A stretch of DNA of 34,533 bases from Micromonospora sp. H61 (GTDB taxonomy: Bacteria > Actinomycetota > Actinomycetes > Mycobacteriales > Micromonosporaceae), in contig NZ_JAGPXY010000070.1 of NCBI RefSeq assembly GCF_018070325.1, forward strand, positions 1-34,533, read 5' to 3'. Below are positions 8,447 through 16,207 of the stretch, piece after piece. Each line of letters starts with the position of its first letter. Positions within the stretch are counted from its first letter, which is position 1. The notes under the pieces were generated by a model. That model was not told the DNA's origin and ran no database searches. It worked only from the letters and a program-made list of their open reading frames with translations. The position numbers and the translations under genes were made by a program.

Positions 8447-9733
8447 GTGAACAGGTGGAAGCGGCTGGCCCCGGTCACCGCCATGGTGGCCTCGGCCGCG
8501 ATGGTGCTGACCGGCTGTGGAGGCTCCAGCGACGACGCGGCTGACGACAGCAAGCTCACGGTCTGGATGATGGGCGAGGGCGGCGACGCGCAGAACTCCT
8601 TCCTCGACGGGGTCGAGGCCGAGTTCCGCCAGAAGCACCCCGACACCGACGTGGTCGTGCAGTACATCCCCTGGCTGGAGGCGCCCAAGAAGTTCCAGGC
8701 GGCGCTCGCCGGCGGTGAGGGGCCGGACATCACCGAGCTGGGCAACACCGAGACTCAGGGCTGGGCCGCCCAGGAGGCGCTCGCCGACGTGAGTGGCCGG
8801 ATGGGCGGCTGGGCCGACGGCAAGGATCTGTTGCCCGACCTGGTGCGCAACGCTCAACTCGACGGCAAGCAGTACGGCGTGCCCTGGTACGCCGGTGTGC
8901 GCGCCATCTACTACCGCACCGACTGGTTCGCCGAGGCCGGCGTGCAGCCCCCGAAGACCTGGGACGACCTGGTCACCGTGGCCAAGGCCGTGCAGGCGAA
9001 GAAGAAGGGCACCTACGGCATCGCCCTGCCCGGCAACTCCGAGCTGCCCTTCTACTCCTTCCTCTGGGGCGCCGGCGGCGAGATCGCCAGCAACCAGGGC
9101 GGCACCTGGAAGTCCGGCTACACCACGCCCGAGGCGCAGCGGGCCGTCAAGTTCTGGACCGACCTGGTGACCGTGCACAAGGTCGCCCCGCCGGCCGCGG
9201 CGGGTTGGAACGAGATCGACGCGCGTACCCAGTTCGCCACCGGCAAGGCCGCGATGGCCTTCGCCGGCAGCTGGCAGCAGGGCGCCATCAAGAAGGACAA
9301 CCCCGAGATCGAGAAGGTCTGGGGTACGTTCCCGATCCCCGGCCCGGACGGCAAGGCGGCGCCCGGGTTCGCGGGCGGCTCGGACGTGGCGATCTGGAAG
9401 GACAGTGAGCGGCAGGACCTGGCCTGGGACTACCTGACCGTGCTGCTCAACAAGAAGAACGCACAGAGCTTCGCCAGCAGCCTCGGCTTCTTCCCGGTCT
9501 ACCAGGACCTGGTCTCCGGTGGCGCGTACGCGAACGACAAGGTGATGGCGTCGTTCGCCACCACCATGCAGAACACCAAGCTCACGCCGCTCACCCCGAA
9601 GTGGGTGGAGGTCAGCCGGACGAAGACGGTGACCCAGGCGATGAACAGCTCGGTCATGAAGGGTCAGAAGACGGTCGAGAAGGCTACCGCCGACGCGGCC
9701 GGTGAGATGGAAGGCATTTTGAACAGCAAGTGA
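8447..9733 (+). CDS. Sugar ABC transporter substrate-binding lipoprotein
   Basis: This extracellular solute-binding protein (family 1, the maltose/oligosaccharide type) feeds the two permeases downstream. The 428-aa product begins with a lipoprotein signal peptide: positively charged N-R-W-K-R, a hydrophobic stretch and the lipobox L-T-G-C, with Cys24 the lipidated residue. The mature region has the family's W-M-M-G-E-G opening strand, the G-P-D-I-T-E-L-G-N-T segment and F-A-T-G-K-A-A-M-A-F-A-G-S-W. The GTG start is preceded by GGGGAGAAG. The stop overlaps the first permease start (GTGA). The ligand cannot be told from sequence; relatives in actinobacteria take up oligosaccharides such as chito- or cello-oligomers or simple sugars. 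Confidence 0.94.
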   Translation: MNRWKRLAPVTAMVASAAMVLTGCGGSSDDAADDSKLTVWMMGEGGDAQNSFLDGVEAEFRQKHPDTDVVVQYIPWLEAPKKFQAALAGGEGPDITELGNTETQGWAAQEALADVSGRMGGWADGKDLLPDLVRNAQLDGKQYGVPWYAGVRAIYYRTDWFAEAGVQPPKTWDDLVTVAKAVQAKKKGTYGIALPGNSELPFYSFLWGAGGEIASNQGGTWKSGYTTPEAQRAVKFWTDLVTVHKVAPPAAAGWNEIDARTQFATGKAAMAFAGSWQQGAIKKDNPEIEKVWGTFPIPGPDGKAAPGFAGGSDVAIWKDSERQDLAWDYLTVLLNKKNAQSFASSLGFFPVYQDLVSGGAYANDKVMASFATTMQNTKLTPLTPKWVEVSRTKTVTQAMNSSVMKGQKTVEKATADAAGEMEGILNSK

Positions 9734-10716
9734 GCTCACAGACAAAAAGCCCGGAGACGGCCGCCGCGCGGGAGACCCCCGCGCGGCGGCGTCGCCGGGT
9801 GGACCGCCTGCCCTACCTGCTGCTCCTGCCCGCCCTGCTGATCATCGGGGTGCTGCTGCTCTGGCCGCTCGGCCAGGTGGTGGTGATGTCCTTCTACCGG
9901 CTGAACAGCGTCCGGCAACTGCGCGGCGATCGGGACTGGCCGTGGGTGGGGTTCGGCAACTACGTCGACATCCTCTCCGACCCGTTCTTCCTGACCGTGC
10001 TGCGCAACACGGTTCTTTTCGCCGCGGCCAACGTGCTGCTCACCATGGTGCTCGGCACCCTGGTGGGGTTGCTGCTCAATCGGCTCGGTCGCAAGATGGC
10101 GACGTTCGTGGCCAGCTGCGTGATGCTCGCCTGGGCCACGCCCGCGCTGACCGGCACCATCGTCTGGAAATGGATCTTCGACGACACGAGCGGCCTGGTC
10201 ACGTGGCTGTTCAACGCGTTGCCGGACGGGCTCTCGAACGGCCTGTTCGGGCGCAGCGACTGGACCGGCTACGGCTGGTTCAACTCGCCGCTGCTCTTCT
10301 TCTCCATCCTCACCCTGGTGGTGGTCTGGCACTCGTTCCCGTTCATCGCGGTGAGTGTGCTGGCCGGTCTCAAGAGCGTGCCGAGTGAGCTGCACGAGGC
10401 GGCCCGGGTGGACGGCGCCAGCCCGTGGCGGGTCTTCTGGAAGATCACCTTCCCGTTGCTGCGCCCGGTCTTCGGGATCCTGATCGTGCTCTCCACGATC
10501 TGGGACTTCAAGGTCTTCACCCAGCAGTTCGTGCTGGCCGGCGGCACCCAGGACCGGCCGACGTTCATGCTCGCCATCTACTCGTACGCCGAGGCATTCT
10601 CCCCACCGCCCAAGTACGGGCTCGGCGCGGCGATCGCGGTGATCCTCACGCTGATCCTGCTGGCGGTCACCGGCTTCTACGTACGGATGGTGCTCAGGCA
10701 GGAGGACGAGTCGTGA
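9730..10716 (+). CDS. Sugar ABC transporter permease (MalF/UgpA type)
   Basis: This 328-aa inner-membrane subunit of a carbohydrate importer has an Arg-rich cytoplasmic N-terminus (R-R-R-R-R-V) followed by six predicted transmembrane helices. The cytoplasmic EAA loop, which docks the ATPase, is clear: E-A-A-R-V-D-G-A-S-P-W-R-V-F-W-K-I-T-F-P, around residues 222-241. The GTG start overlaps the binding protein's stop and the gene's own stop overlaps the next permease (GTGA at 10713-10716), so the three genes are translationally coupled. It pairs with the downstream MalG-type permease as a heterodimer. Confidence 0.95.
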   Translation: MSSQTKSPETAAARETPARRRRRVDRLPYLLLLPALLIIGVLLLWPLGQVVVMSFYRLNSVRQLRGDRDWPWVGFGNYVDILSDPFFLTVLRNTVLFAAANVLLTMVLGTLVGLLLNRLGRKMATFVASCVMLAWATPALTGTIVWKWIFDDTSGLVTWLFNALPDGLSNGLFGRSDWTGYGWFNSPLLFFSILTLVVVWHSFPFIAVSVLAGLKSVPSELHEAARVDGASPWRVFWKITFPLLRPVFGILIVLSTIWDFKVFTQQFVLAGGTQDRPTFMLAIYSYAEAFSPPPKYGLGAAIAVILTLILLAVTGFYVRMVLRQEDES

Positions 10717-11543
10717 AGAAAATCGCCCTCAACGGCGCCGGGCTGCTGGTCGCGCTCTTCGCGGCGTTCCCGGTCTACTGGATGATCTCCACCTCGCTGA
10801 AGCCGAGCAACGAGATCTTCTCGGCAACCCCGCAGCCGGTGCCGACCCACCCGACGTTGGCGCACTACCGGGAGATCCTGATCGGCAACCTGATCCCCGG
10901 CGTCAGCTTCCTCGACTTCTTCCTCAACAGCGCGCTGGTAGCCGTCTCCACCGTGGTGCTCAGCGGTCTGGTGGCGTTGCTCGCCGCGACCGCGGTGGCC
11001 CGGTTCCGCTTCAAGCTGCGGACCAGCTTCCTGATCATGCTGCTGGTGGTGCAGATGATCCCGCTGGAGGCGTTGGTCATCCCGCTGTTCCTGATGATCC
11101 AACGGCTCGGGCTCTACAACACCCTGCCCAGCCTGATCCTCACGTACCTCGGTTTCTCGCTGCCGTTCGCGGTCTGGATGCTGCGTGGCTTCGTCGCCGC
11201 GGTGCCCAAGGAGTTGGAGGAGGCGGCGGCGATCGACGGGGCCAGCCGGGCCCAGATCTTCCGCCGGGTGCTCTTCCCGCTGGTCGCGCCCGGCCTGGTG
11301 GCAACCAGCATCTTCTCCTTCATCACCGCGTGGAACGAGCTGATCTTCGCGTTGACGTTCATCAACGACCAGGGCAGCTACACGCTGCCGGTGGCGATGA
11401 CCTTCTTCTTCGGTCGGGACGACACCAACTGGGGGCCGGTGATGGCCGCGTCCACCCTGTTCACCCTGCCGGTCATCATCTTCTTCCTGCTGGTGCAGCG
11501 TCGGATGGTCTCCGGCCTGGTGGCCGGCGCCGTCAAGGGCTGA
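10713..11543 (+). CDS. Sugar ABC transporter permease (MalG/UgpE type)
   Basis: The second permease of the importer is 276 aa with six predicted helices. Its EAA loop reads E-E-A-A-A-I-D-G-A-S-R-A-Q-I-F-R-R-V-L-F (from about residue 167), and the Y-W-M-I-S-T-S-L-K-P motif near the N-terminus is typical of MalG-type permeases. The GTG start at 10713 is set by the four-base overlap with the previous gene; earlier starts in this frame run deep into that gene and are not credible. No ATPase follows: the next gene is a MOSC protein with its own promoter. In streptomycetes such importers share one ATPase (MsiK) encoded elsewhere, and the same is likely here. Confidence 0.95.
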   Translation: MKKIALNGAGLLVALFAAFPVYWMISTSLKPSNEIFSATPQPVPTHPTLAHYREILIGNLIPGVSFLDFFLNSALVAVSTVVLSGLVALLAATAVARFRFKLRTSFLIMLLVVQMIPLEALVIPLFLMIQRLGLYNTLPSLILTYLGFSLPFAVWMLRGFVAAVPKELEEAAAIDGASRAQIFRRVLFPLVAPGLVATSIFSFITAWNELIFALTFINDQGSYTLPVAMTFFFGRDDTNWGPVMAASTLFTLPVIIFFLLVQRRMVSGLVAGAVKG

Positions 11544-11582
11544 CCCCGCGCCGCGAGGGCCGACGCCGGTGTTGACCGCCGT

Positions 11583-11595
11583 TAGGCTGGCGGTC
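11583..11595 (+). promoter_or_regulatory. Leaderless promoter of the MOSC gene
   Basis: TAGGCT (11583-11588, TANNNT) is followed by 7 nt and the ATG at 11596, so transcription would begin at or next to the start codon. There is no Shine-Dalgarno site. Confidence 0.55.
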
Positions 11596-12237
11596 ATGAC
11601 GGGCAGGGTGGCAGCGGTGAACCTCGGCATCGTGACCGAGGCTGGTTGGGCCGGCGACGCGAGCGGTCGCAGCGGCATCGACAAGCGGCCGGTCGACGGC
11701 CCGGTGTCGCTGCTCACCGGCGGCGTGGCGGGCGACTTCATCGGCGAGCGGGCCCATCACGGTGGCCCCGACCAGGCGGTCTACGCCTACGCGGAGGAGG
11801 ACGCCGCCTGGTGGGTGGCCGAACTGGGCCGCGCCATACCGCCCGGCGGCTTCGGCGAGAACCTGACCACCTACGCGGTCGACGTGACGGGTGCGGTGAT
11901 CGGCGAGCAGTGGCAGGTCGGCTCCGCCCTGCTCCAGGTCACCAAGCCGCGCACCCCCTGCACGACCTTCGCCGGGTTCTGGGGCGTACCGGATCTGATC
12001 AAGCGGTTCACCGTCCGGGCGTCGCCCGGGGCCTATCTACGGGTGCTGCGCGAGGGGGAGGTCGGCGCGGGCGACCCGGTCGAGGTGGTGGACCGGCCGG
12101 CGCACGGTGTCACCATCGGCGAGGTGTTCCGGGCGAACAGCCTGGAGCCGGAGTTGCTGCCTCGGCTGCTGGACGCCGAGGATCTGCCGGCGCCGATCCG
12201 GGAGAAGGCTCGCCGACGCCTCGCCGCCCGGGGCTGA
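11596..12237 (+). CDS. MOSC domain protein (YiiM-like)
   Basis: This 213-aa cytosolic protein has a MOSC domain, the beta-barrel fold of molybdenum-cofactor sulfurase C-termini, found in enzymes that handle sulfur or pterin-molybdenum chemistry. Visible family features are G-D-F-I-G-E-R-A-H-H-G-G-P-D-Q-A-V-Y-A-Y (residues 47-66), F-G-E-N-L-T-T (86-92) and the conserved cysteine in K-P-R-T-P-C (Cys122). The last ~50 residues form a short helical domain like that of YiiM, which reduces 6-hydroxyaminopurine with molybdenum cofactor. The start at 11596 is supported by a -10 box 7 nt upstream. The substrate is unknown. The 8-bp tandem repeat begins 23 nt after the stop. Confidence 0.9.
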   Translation: MTGRVAAVNLGIVTEAGWAGDASGRSGIDKRPVDGPVSLLTGGVAGDFIGERAHHGGPDQAVYAYAEEDAAWWVAELGRAIPPGGFGENLTTYAVDVTGAVIGEQWQVGSALLQVTKPRTPCTTFAGFWGVPDLIKRFTVRASPGAYLRVLREGEVGAGDPVEVVDRPAHGVTIGEVFRANSLEPELLPRLLDAEDLPAPIREKARRRLAARG

Positions 12238-12260
12238 TCGGCCCCGGCGGCATCCCCCAC

Positions 12261-12384
12261 GGCGCCACGGCGCCACGGCGCCGCGACGCCGCGACGCCGC
12301 GACGCCGCGACGCCGCGACGCCGCGACGCCGCGACGCCGCGACGCCGCGACGCCGCGACGCCGCGACGCCGCGACGCCGCGACG
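12261..12384. repeat. 8-bp tandem repeat, about 15.5 copies
   Basis: The period is exactly 8 through the whole tract: GGCGCCAC twice, GGCGCCGC once, then GACGCCGC twelve times without any change, then GACG. It lies between the MOSC stop and the first ltrA start. The twelve identical copies imply recent expansion by slippage. Because 8 is not a multiple of 3, the tract is open in all frames and creates spurious arginine-rich reading frames on both strands. Confidence 0.97.
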
Positions 12385-12454
12385 AGCATCGACGCGCTCG
12401 GCGGATTCGACCTGGAAGAACCCCCGATGACGGGCTCAGCGCCGGACTTGCCCG

Positions 12455-12460
12455 TATTGT
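12455..12460 (+). promoter_or_regulatory. Candidate -10 box of the first ltrA gene
   Basis: TATTGT fits TANNNT and lies 39 nt before the ATG at 12500, downstream of the tandem repeat. No clear -35 was found, so the octamer tract begins about 70 nt upstream of this box. Confidence 0.3.
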
Positions 12461-12499
12461 CCCCACGGAGGGCGTGCGGCGGGGACCGGGTGGAGCGCG

Positions 12500-13693
12500 A
12501 TGTCGATGACGACGGACGGCGGTGTCGCGGCGGCGTCATCCCCCGATCCGGGCCTGGAGCGTCCGGCGTTCCTGGAACTCTTCTTCGACCTCGTCTACGT
12601 CTTCGCGCTGGTCACCTTGGCGACCGTGCTGGCCGACGACCTGACCTGGACGGGCGTCGCCGAGACGCTGGTGCTGCTGCTCGGGTTCACGATGATCTGG
12701 GCGCTGACCGTGTGGACGGCGGACAGCGTCGACCTGACCCGTCCGGCCGGGCAGGGGCAGTTCATCTGGGTGGCGGCGGCCAGCCTGCTGTTGGCCGCGC
12801 TCGCGGCCGACGCGTACGGCGATCACCGGCTGCTCTTCGCCACCACGTACGTGGTCATCCACCTCAGTACCGCGGCCTACTACCTCCTTGTGGTCTCGCT
12901 CAGGAGGCCGCCGCGTCGCAGCATCCGGATCCTGATCTGGGAGGCCGTCGCGGGCATCGGCTGGATCGGTGGGGCGCTCGTCGGCGGTTCGGGGCAGCTG
13001 GCGATCTGGGTGCTCGCTGTCGTCGTCGAGTATGGCGCGGCGGCGCTGGGCTGGCCGGTGCCTGGGATCGGCCGCTCACGACCGCGCGACTGGCGGCTGG
13101 TCGGCGCGCGGGTGGCCGAGCGTTACCGGCAGTTCGTCATCGTCGCGCTCGGTGTCGCGATCTTCGTGACCGGTACGACCTTCAGCATGAGCGAGTACAC
13201 GCTGGAGCGATCCTGGGCGCTACTGGTGGTGTTCACCACCATCGTGTTGATGTGGCGGATCTACATCTACCGTGCCGGTGAGCTGCTGACCGACGCGATC
13301 GGCCGGTCGTCCAACCCGGCGCTGCTCACCCAGTCCGCCGCGGTCACCCATCTGATCATGGTGGCCGGAATTGTCGGTGCGGCGGTCACCAGCCGGCTCG
13401 TGGTGAGTCGCCCGTTGGGCGAGACCCCGCCCTCTTGGGCCGCGGTGATCCTCGGCGGACCCGCGTTGTACCTGGTCGGCCGGGGCGTCCTCGACTTCAC
13501 CGTGTTCGGGCGAATCTCGCGGTCCCGGTTGGCCGGGCTGGTGCTGCTGGCGGGCATGGCACCGACCACGCCCCTGCTGCCGCCGGTGCTGGTCGCTCTG
13601 CTCGCCATGACGGTGCTGCTCCTGATCGCCGTGGCGAACCTGGTGAGCACCCGGCGACACGCGCGTACGCCGGCGCCGCCGATGCTGCGCTGA
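12500..13693 (+). CDS. Low temperature requirement A (LtrA) family membrane protein, copy 1
   Basis: This 397-aa polytopic membrane protein opens with the LtrA signature F-L-E-L-F-F-D-L-V-Y-V-F (about residues 24-35) and has around ten to eleven hydrophobic segments. The family is named after a Listeria locus needed for growth at low temperature; its molecular function is not settled. The ATG at 12500 is preceded by a GGAG core 4 nt upstream. It lies tail-to-tail with a paralogue at 13724-14908 with only 30 nt between the stops. The two share the signature, layout and length but have diverged clearly, so the duplication, or joint acquisition of two family members, is not recent. Confidence 0.93.
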   Translation: MSMTTDGGVAAASSPDPGLERPAFLELFFDLVYVFALVTLATVLADDLTWTGVAETLVLLLGFTMIWALTVWTADSVDLTRPAGQGQFIWVAAASLLLAALAADAYGDHRLLFATTYVVIHLSTAAYYLLVVSLRRPPRRSIRILIWEAVAGIGWIGGALVGGSGQLAIWVLAVVVEYGAAALGWPVPGIGRSRPRDWRLVGARVAERYRQFVIVALGVAIFVTGTTFSMSEYTLERSWALLVVFTTIVLMWRIYIYRAGELLTDAIGRSSNPALLTQSAAVTHLIMVAGIVGAAVTSRLVVSRPLGETPPSWAAVILGGPALYLVGRGVLDFTVFGRISRSRLAGLVLLAGMAPTTPLLPPVLVALLAMTVLLLIAVANLVSTRRHARTPAPPMLR

Positions 13694-13723
13694 CCTCGCA
13701 CGGCGGTCGCGGACTGCCCTTCA

Positions 13724-14908
13724 TCACGATGGCGCGGCGGCCCCGACCGGGCGTCGGCGCGCGGCCAGCCCTTCGCCGACCAGGGTGATCAGCAGGACCA
13801 GGTTCGCCAGCATCAGGGCGGCCAGGGGCGGAAGCATGAGTGTGGCGGGCGCTGTCAGGGCGCACAACACCACGATCGCCAGCACCCGGGACCAGAGGGT
13901 CCGCCCGGTCACCACGGCATCGAACAGGACGCTGCCGAGCAGGAACAGGACCGGTCCACCGAGGGTGGCGACGATCAGCTCGACCGGGGCGCGGCCGAAC
14001 GGCCGGTCGATGACCAGCGAGGTGCTGGTCGAGACCAGCACCACCCCGGCCACCATGACCAGATGGCTGTACGAGGTGGAGGTGCCGGAGCGGACCCGTT
14101 CCACGGTTGCGACGCTCGGTGGTGCCAGGATCCGCTGGACCCGCTGGAAGTAGAGCTGGAACAGCAGGACCGCGCTGACGAACGCGACAGCGCCGGTGGC
14201 CACCGCGCCGGCCGTGAATCCGCTGCCGGCCAGCCCTGTGCCGGTGCTCAGGATCAACTCGCCGAGCGCGACGATGAAGATCGCCCGATGCCGCTCGGAG
14301 AGATGCACCCCGGTGAAGATCTGGCTGGCAAGCTCGGTACGCCCCAGCCTCGGCGTCGGCCAACCGATCCGGGCCGAGCCGAGGTCGACCGCCACCGCGA
14401 GAGACCAGAGCACCAGTCGGGCCGTCCCGTCCACGAACACCCCGGCCACCCAGGGCGTCACGGTGACGCCGAACCAGAAGAACACCCGGATGCTCCTGGC
14501 CTGGATCGGCTGGTTCACCCGGGTGCCGGGGATCAGGACGGCGTCGCGGACCAGGTGGATGCCGAAGTAGGCCGCGACGAAGAGCCACCCGTACCGACCG
14601 AAGGCGTACGGCGTCGCGATCGCCATCAGCAGGGTGCCGAGCATGACCAGCAGGGCGGTCGCCTGGATGATCGGCAGTCGGGGATTGAACAGGTCGGTGA
14701 GCCACGCGGTCAGCACCCAGACCCACCAGGCGGCCAGCAGCAGGACGGCGGTCTGCGCCGCACCCCGGACGGTGAGGTTCTCGGCCAGGCTGGCAGCGAG
14801 CCGGGAGAACATGAAGATGTAGACGAGATCGAAGAAGAGTTCCAGGAAGGTCGGGTGTTCCGGCTCGCCGCGGCGGCGGAGGATCCGGGGGAGCGGAGCG
14901 GATGTCAC
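13724..14908 (-). CDS. Low temperature requirement A (LtrA) family membrane protein, copy 2
   Basis: This is a 394-aa paralogue of the gene at 12500-13693. It carries the same N-terminal signature (F-L-E-L-F-F-D-L-V-Y-I-F) and a matching pattern of hydrophobic helices, with shared blocks such as R-H-R-A-I-F-I-V-A-L-G-E-L near the middle. In copy 1 the equivalent stretch reads R-Y-R-Q-F-V-I-V-A-L-G-V-A, so an acidic residue (Glu) within a helix is present only here. I chose the GTG at 14908 over upstream starts because AGGAGG lies 7 nt before it. A TAGCGT -10 box (minus strand, 14964-14959) would give a 5' leader of about 45 nt. Confidence 0.93.
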   Translation of the reverse strand: MTSAPLPRILRRRGEPEHPTFLELFFDLVYIFMFSRLAASLAENLTVRGAAQTAVLLLAAWWVWVLTAWLTDLFNPRLPIIQATALLVMLGTLLMAIATPYAFGRYGWLFVAAYFGIHLVRDAVLIPGTRVNQPIQARSIRVFFWFGVTVTPWVAGVFVDGTARLVLWSLAVAVDLGSARIGWPTPRLGRTELASQIFTGVHLSERHRAIFIVALGELILSTGTGLAGSGFTAGAVATGAVAFVSAVLLFQLYFQRVQRILAPPSVATVERVRSGTSTSYSHLVMVAGVVLVSTSTSLVIDRPFGRAPVELIVATLGGPVLFLLGSVLFDAVVTGRTLWSRVLAIVVLCALTAPATLMLPPLAALMLANLVLLITLVGEGLAARRRPVGAAAPS

Positions 14909-14958
14909 TGCGCTGCCTCCTGTGCCACCCCACGCCCTGCCCGACCTGCGCACCCGCC

Positions 14959-14964
14959 ACGCTA
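14959..14964 (-). promoter_or_regulatory. Candidate -10 box of the second ltrA gene
   Basis: Minus-strand TAGCGT (14964-14959) fits TANNNT. It predicts a start of transcription near 14952 and a leader that contains the AGGAGG ribosome-binding site. No good -35 is visible. Confidence 0.35.
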
Positions 14965-15026
14965 CCGACAGTGCGGTCTCCGGTGGCCGGAACCGGCTCG
15001 GCCCGAACGGTCGGGGCCGCGGACGT

Positions 15027-15068
15027 GAAACGGCCCCCCGCCAACGCTGAGCGTCGGCAGGGGGCCGT
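15027..15068 (-). terminator. Terminator of the dioxygenase gene
   Basis: Arms 15030-15048 and 15050-15068 are complementary over 19 positions with two mismatches. On the minus strand the hairpin ends in CCGTTTCAC, a short T tract, 16 nt after the stop of the gene at 15084. Confidence 0.8.
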
Positions 15069-15083
15069 CCTACGAGCAGTGGA

Positions 15084-16028
15084 TCAGCGGAGCCAGGGGA
15101 TGTTGCGGTCGAGCAGACCGCGCTCCTTGAGCTCCTTGCGCAGCGGGATCTCGTCGTCGACGTACCCGTCCCAGTTGATGCCCCAGTAGTTGGCGGTGTG
15201 GGTGCCCTCGCCGATCAGCTGGCGCTGAACGGGGGTGCGGTTGCGGTACCACTCGCCGTTCACGTCGGGGTGCAGCTCGTCCAGCGGACGGATCCACCGG
15301 TAGGTGTAGCCGACGAAGAGCATCTTGCGGGTGATGGTCGACAGGTTCGTCGACCGCGAGTGCCACTGCCGGCGGTCGAAGATGAAGGCGTCGCCCGGGT
15401 TGGCGGTGATCTCCACCGTGCCCTCCGGGTCGGGGTTCTGCACTGTGAGGTCCGCCGGCCGGGGCAGCGAGTTCTTCAGGTGGCTGCCCGGGATGACCTT
15501 GGTGGCGCCGCGGCCGGTCTCGGAGAGGTCCGACAGCACGTACGCGACCTTCAGCGAGAACATCGGCCGAGGCAGGTTCGGGTCCATCGTCTCCGGGTCG
15601 GAGTTCTGCCGGTACCCGTCCTGGTGCCAACCCCAGTACGGCTTCTCCGGCTCGGCGGCCGGTGGGGTGACGTCCAGGTGGTTGTGGTGGGTGTAGATGT
15701 TCCAGCCGGCCAGCCCCCACATGTACGGGAAGGCGATCGGGTGGGTCAGCAGCTCACCGAAGAGCTCGTCGCGCTCCAGGAAGCCCAGCAGGTGCAGGGT
15801 GCCGTCCTTCTTGGTGGTGCCCTTGGCCTGCTCCTCCGCGTAGACGCGGTCGACCGCCGCCTCCAGCGCCGCCCGGTGGTCCTCCGTCAGGACGTTGCGC
15901 AGCAGGAGGAAACCCTGCTCGTGGAACTCCTTGCGGTCAATGTCGCTGATCGGTTCGTAACCGGTCCGGTCGCCGTAATCGAACACCGCGTCGTACCCCT
16001 CCCCATGAGGTGAAACCTTTTCTGGCAC
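15084..16028 (-). CDS. Phytanoyl-CoA dioxygenase (PhyH) family Fe(II)/2-oxoglutarate oxygenase
   Basis: This predicted non-haem iron dioxygenase is 314 aa. The metal-binding triad is visible: W-H-Q-D-G-Y (His135, Asp137) and the distal R-Q-W-H-S-R (His223), with Arg234 (T-I-T-R-K) a likely 2-oxoglutarate ligand. Conserved V-I-P-G-S-H-L lies between them. The GTG at 16028 is preferred because the upstream part is not protein-like; a TACGAT -10 box ends 9 nt before it, so the leader would be very short. An ATG at 16061 is an alternative. The family hydroxylates diverse substrates (phytanoyl-CoA, ectoine, syringomycin precursors, and others). No biosynthetic partner is adjacent, so the substrate is open. 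It is a single-gene unit with its own terminator. Confidence 0.9.
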   Translation of the reverse strand: MPEKVSPHGEGYDAVFDYGDRTGYEPISDIDRKEFHEQGFLLLRNVLTEDHRAALEAAVDRVYAEEQAKGTTKKDGTLHLLGFLERDELFGELLTHPIAFPYMWGLAGWNIYTHHNHLDVTPPAAEPEKPYWGWHQDGYRQNSDPETMDPNLPRPMFSLKVAYVLSDLSETGRGATKVIPGSHLKNSLPRPADLTVQNPDPEGTVEITANPGDAFIFDRRQWHSRSTNLSTITRKMLFVGYTYRWIRPLDELHPDVNGEWYRNRTPVQRQLIGEGTHTANYWGINWDGYVDDEIPLRKELKERGLLDRNIPWLR

Positions 16029-16043
16029 AGGCCGCCGATCGTA
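16029..16043 (-). promoter_or_regulatory. Candidate promoter of the dioxygenase gene
   Basis: Minus-strand TACGAT (16043-16038) is followed by 9 nt and the GTG at 16028, implying a leader of only 2-3 nt. The rest of the 180-nt spacer up to 16207 is less G/C-rich than its surroundings; I see no gene or clear second promoter in it. Confidence 0.35.
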
Positions 16044-16207
16044 ACGCGGCGGCCCAGGCATCGGGGAGGGTGTGGTGCGGGATTGGGCCACGGCGGGACC
16101 CCACGCAGCGAGAGAAACGCACAGAGTGAGATCGGAGTGATCAATAGTGCGATTCGGTGGGAATTGCCCGATTGTGCGGTGACTGCCGGTTAAGAGATCC
16201 GGGTCGG

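Noticed and set aside
7856..9745. 629-codon minus-strand frame opposite the substrate-binding protein
   Set aside because: Antisense shadow; the plus strand has a lipobox, ribosome-binding site and family motifs.
12261..12384. Possible CRISPR array
   Set aside because: Pure 8-bp tandem units without unique spacers; no cas genes nearby.
11646..12509. Plus-strand frame ending in Arg-rich A-T-P-R-R-R-D-A repeats
   Set aside because: The repeats come from translating the octamer tract, and the rest is a shifted frame of the MOSC gene.
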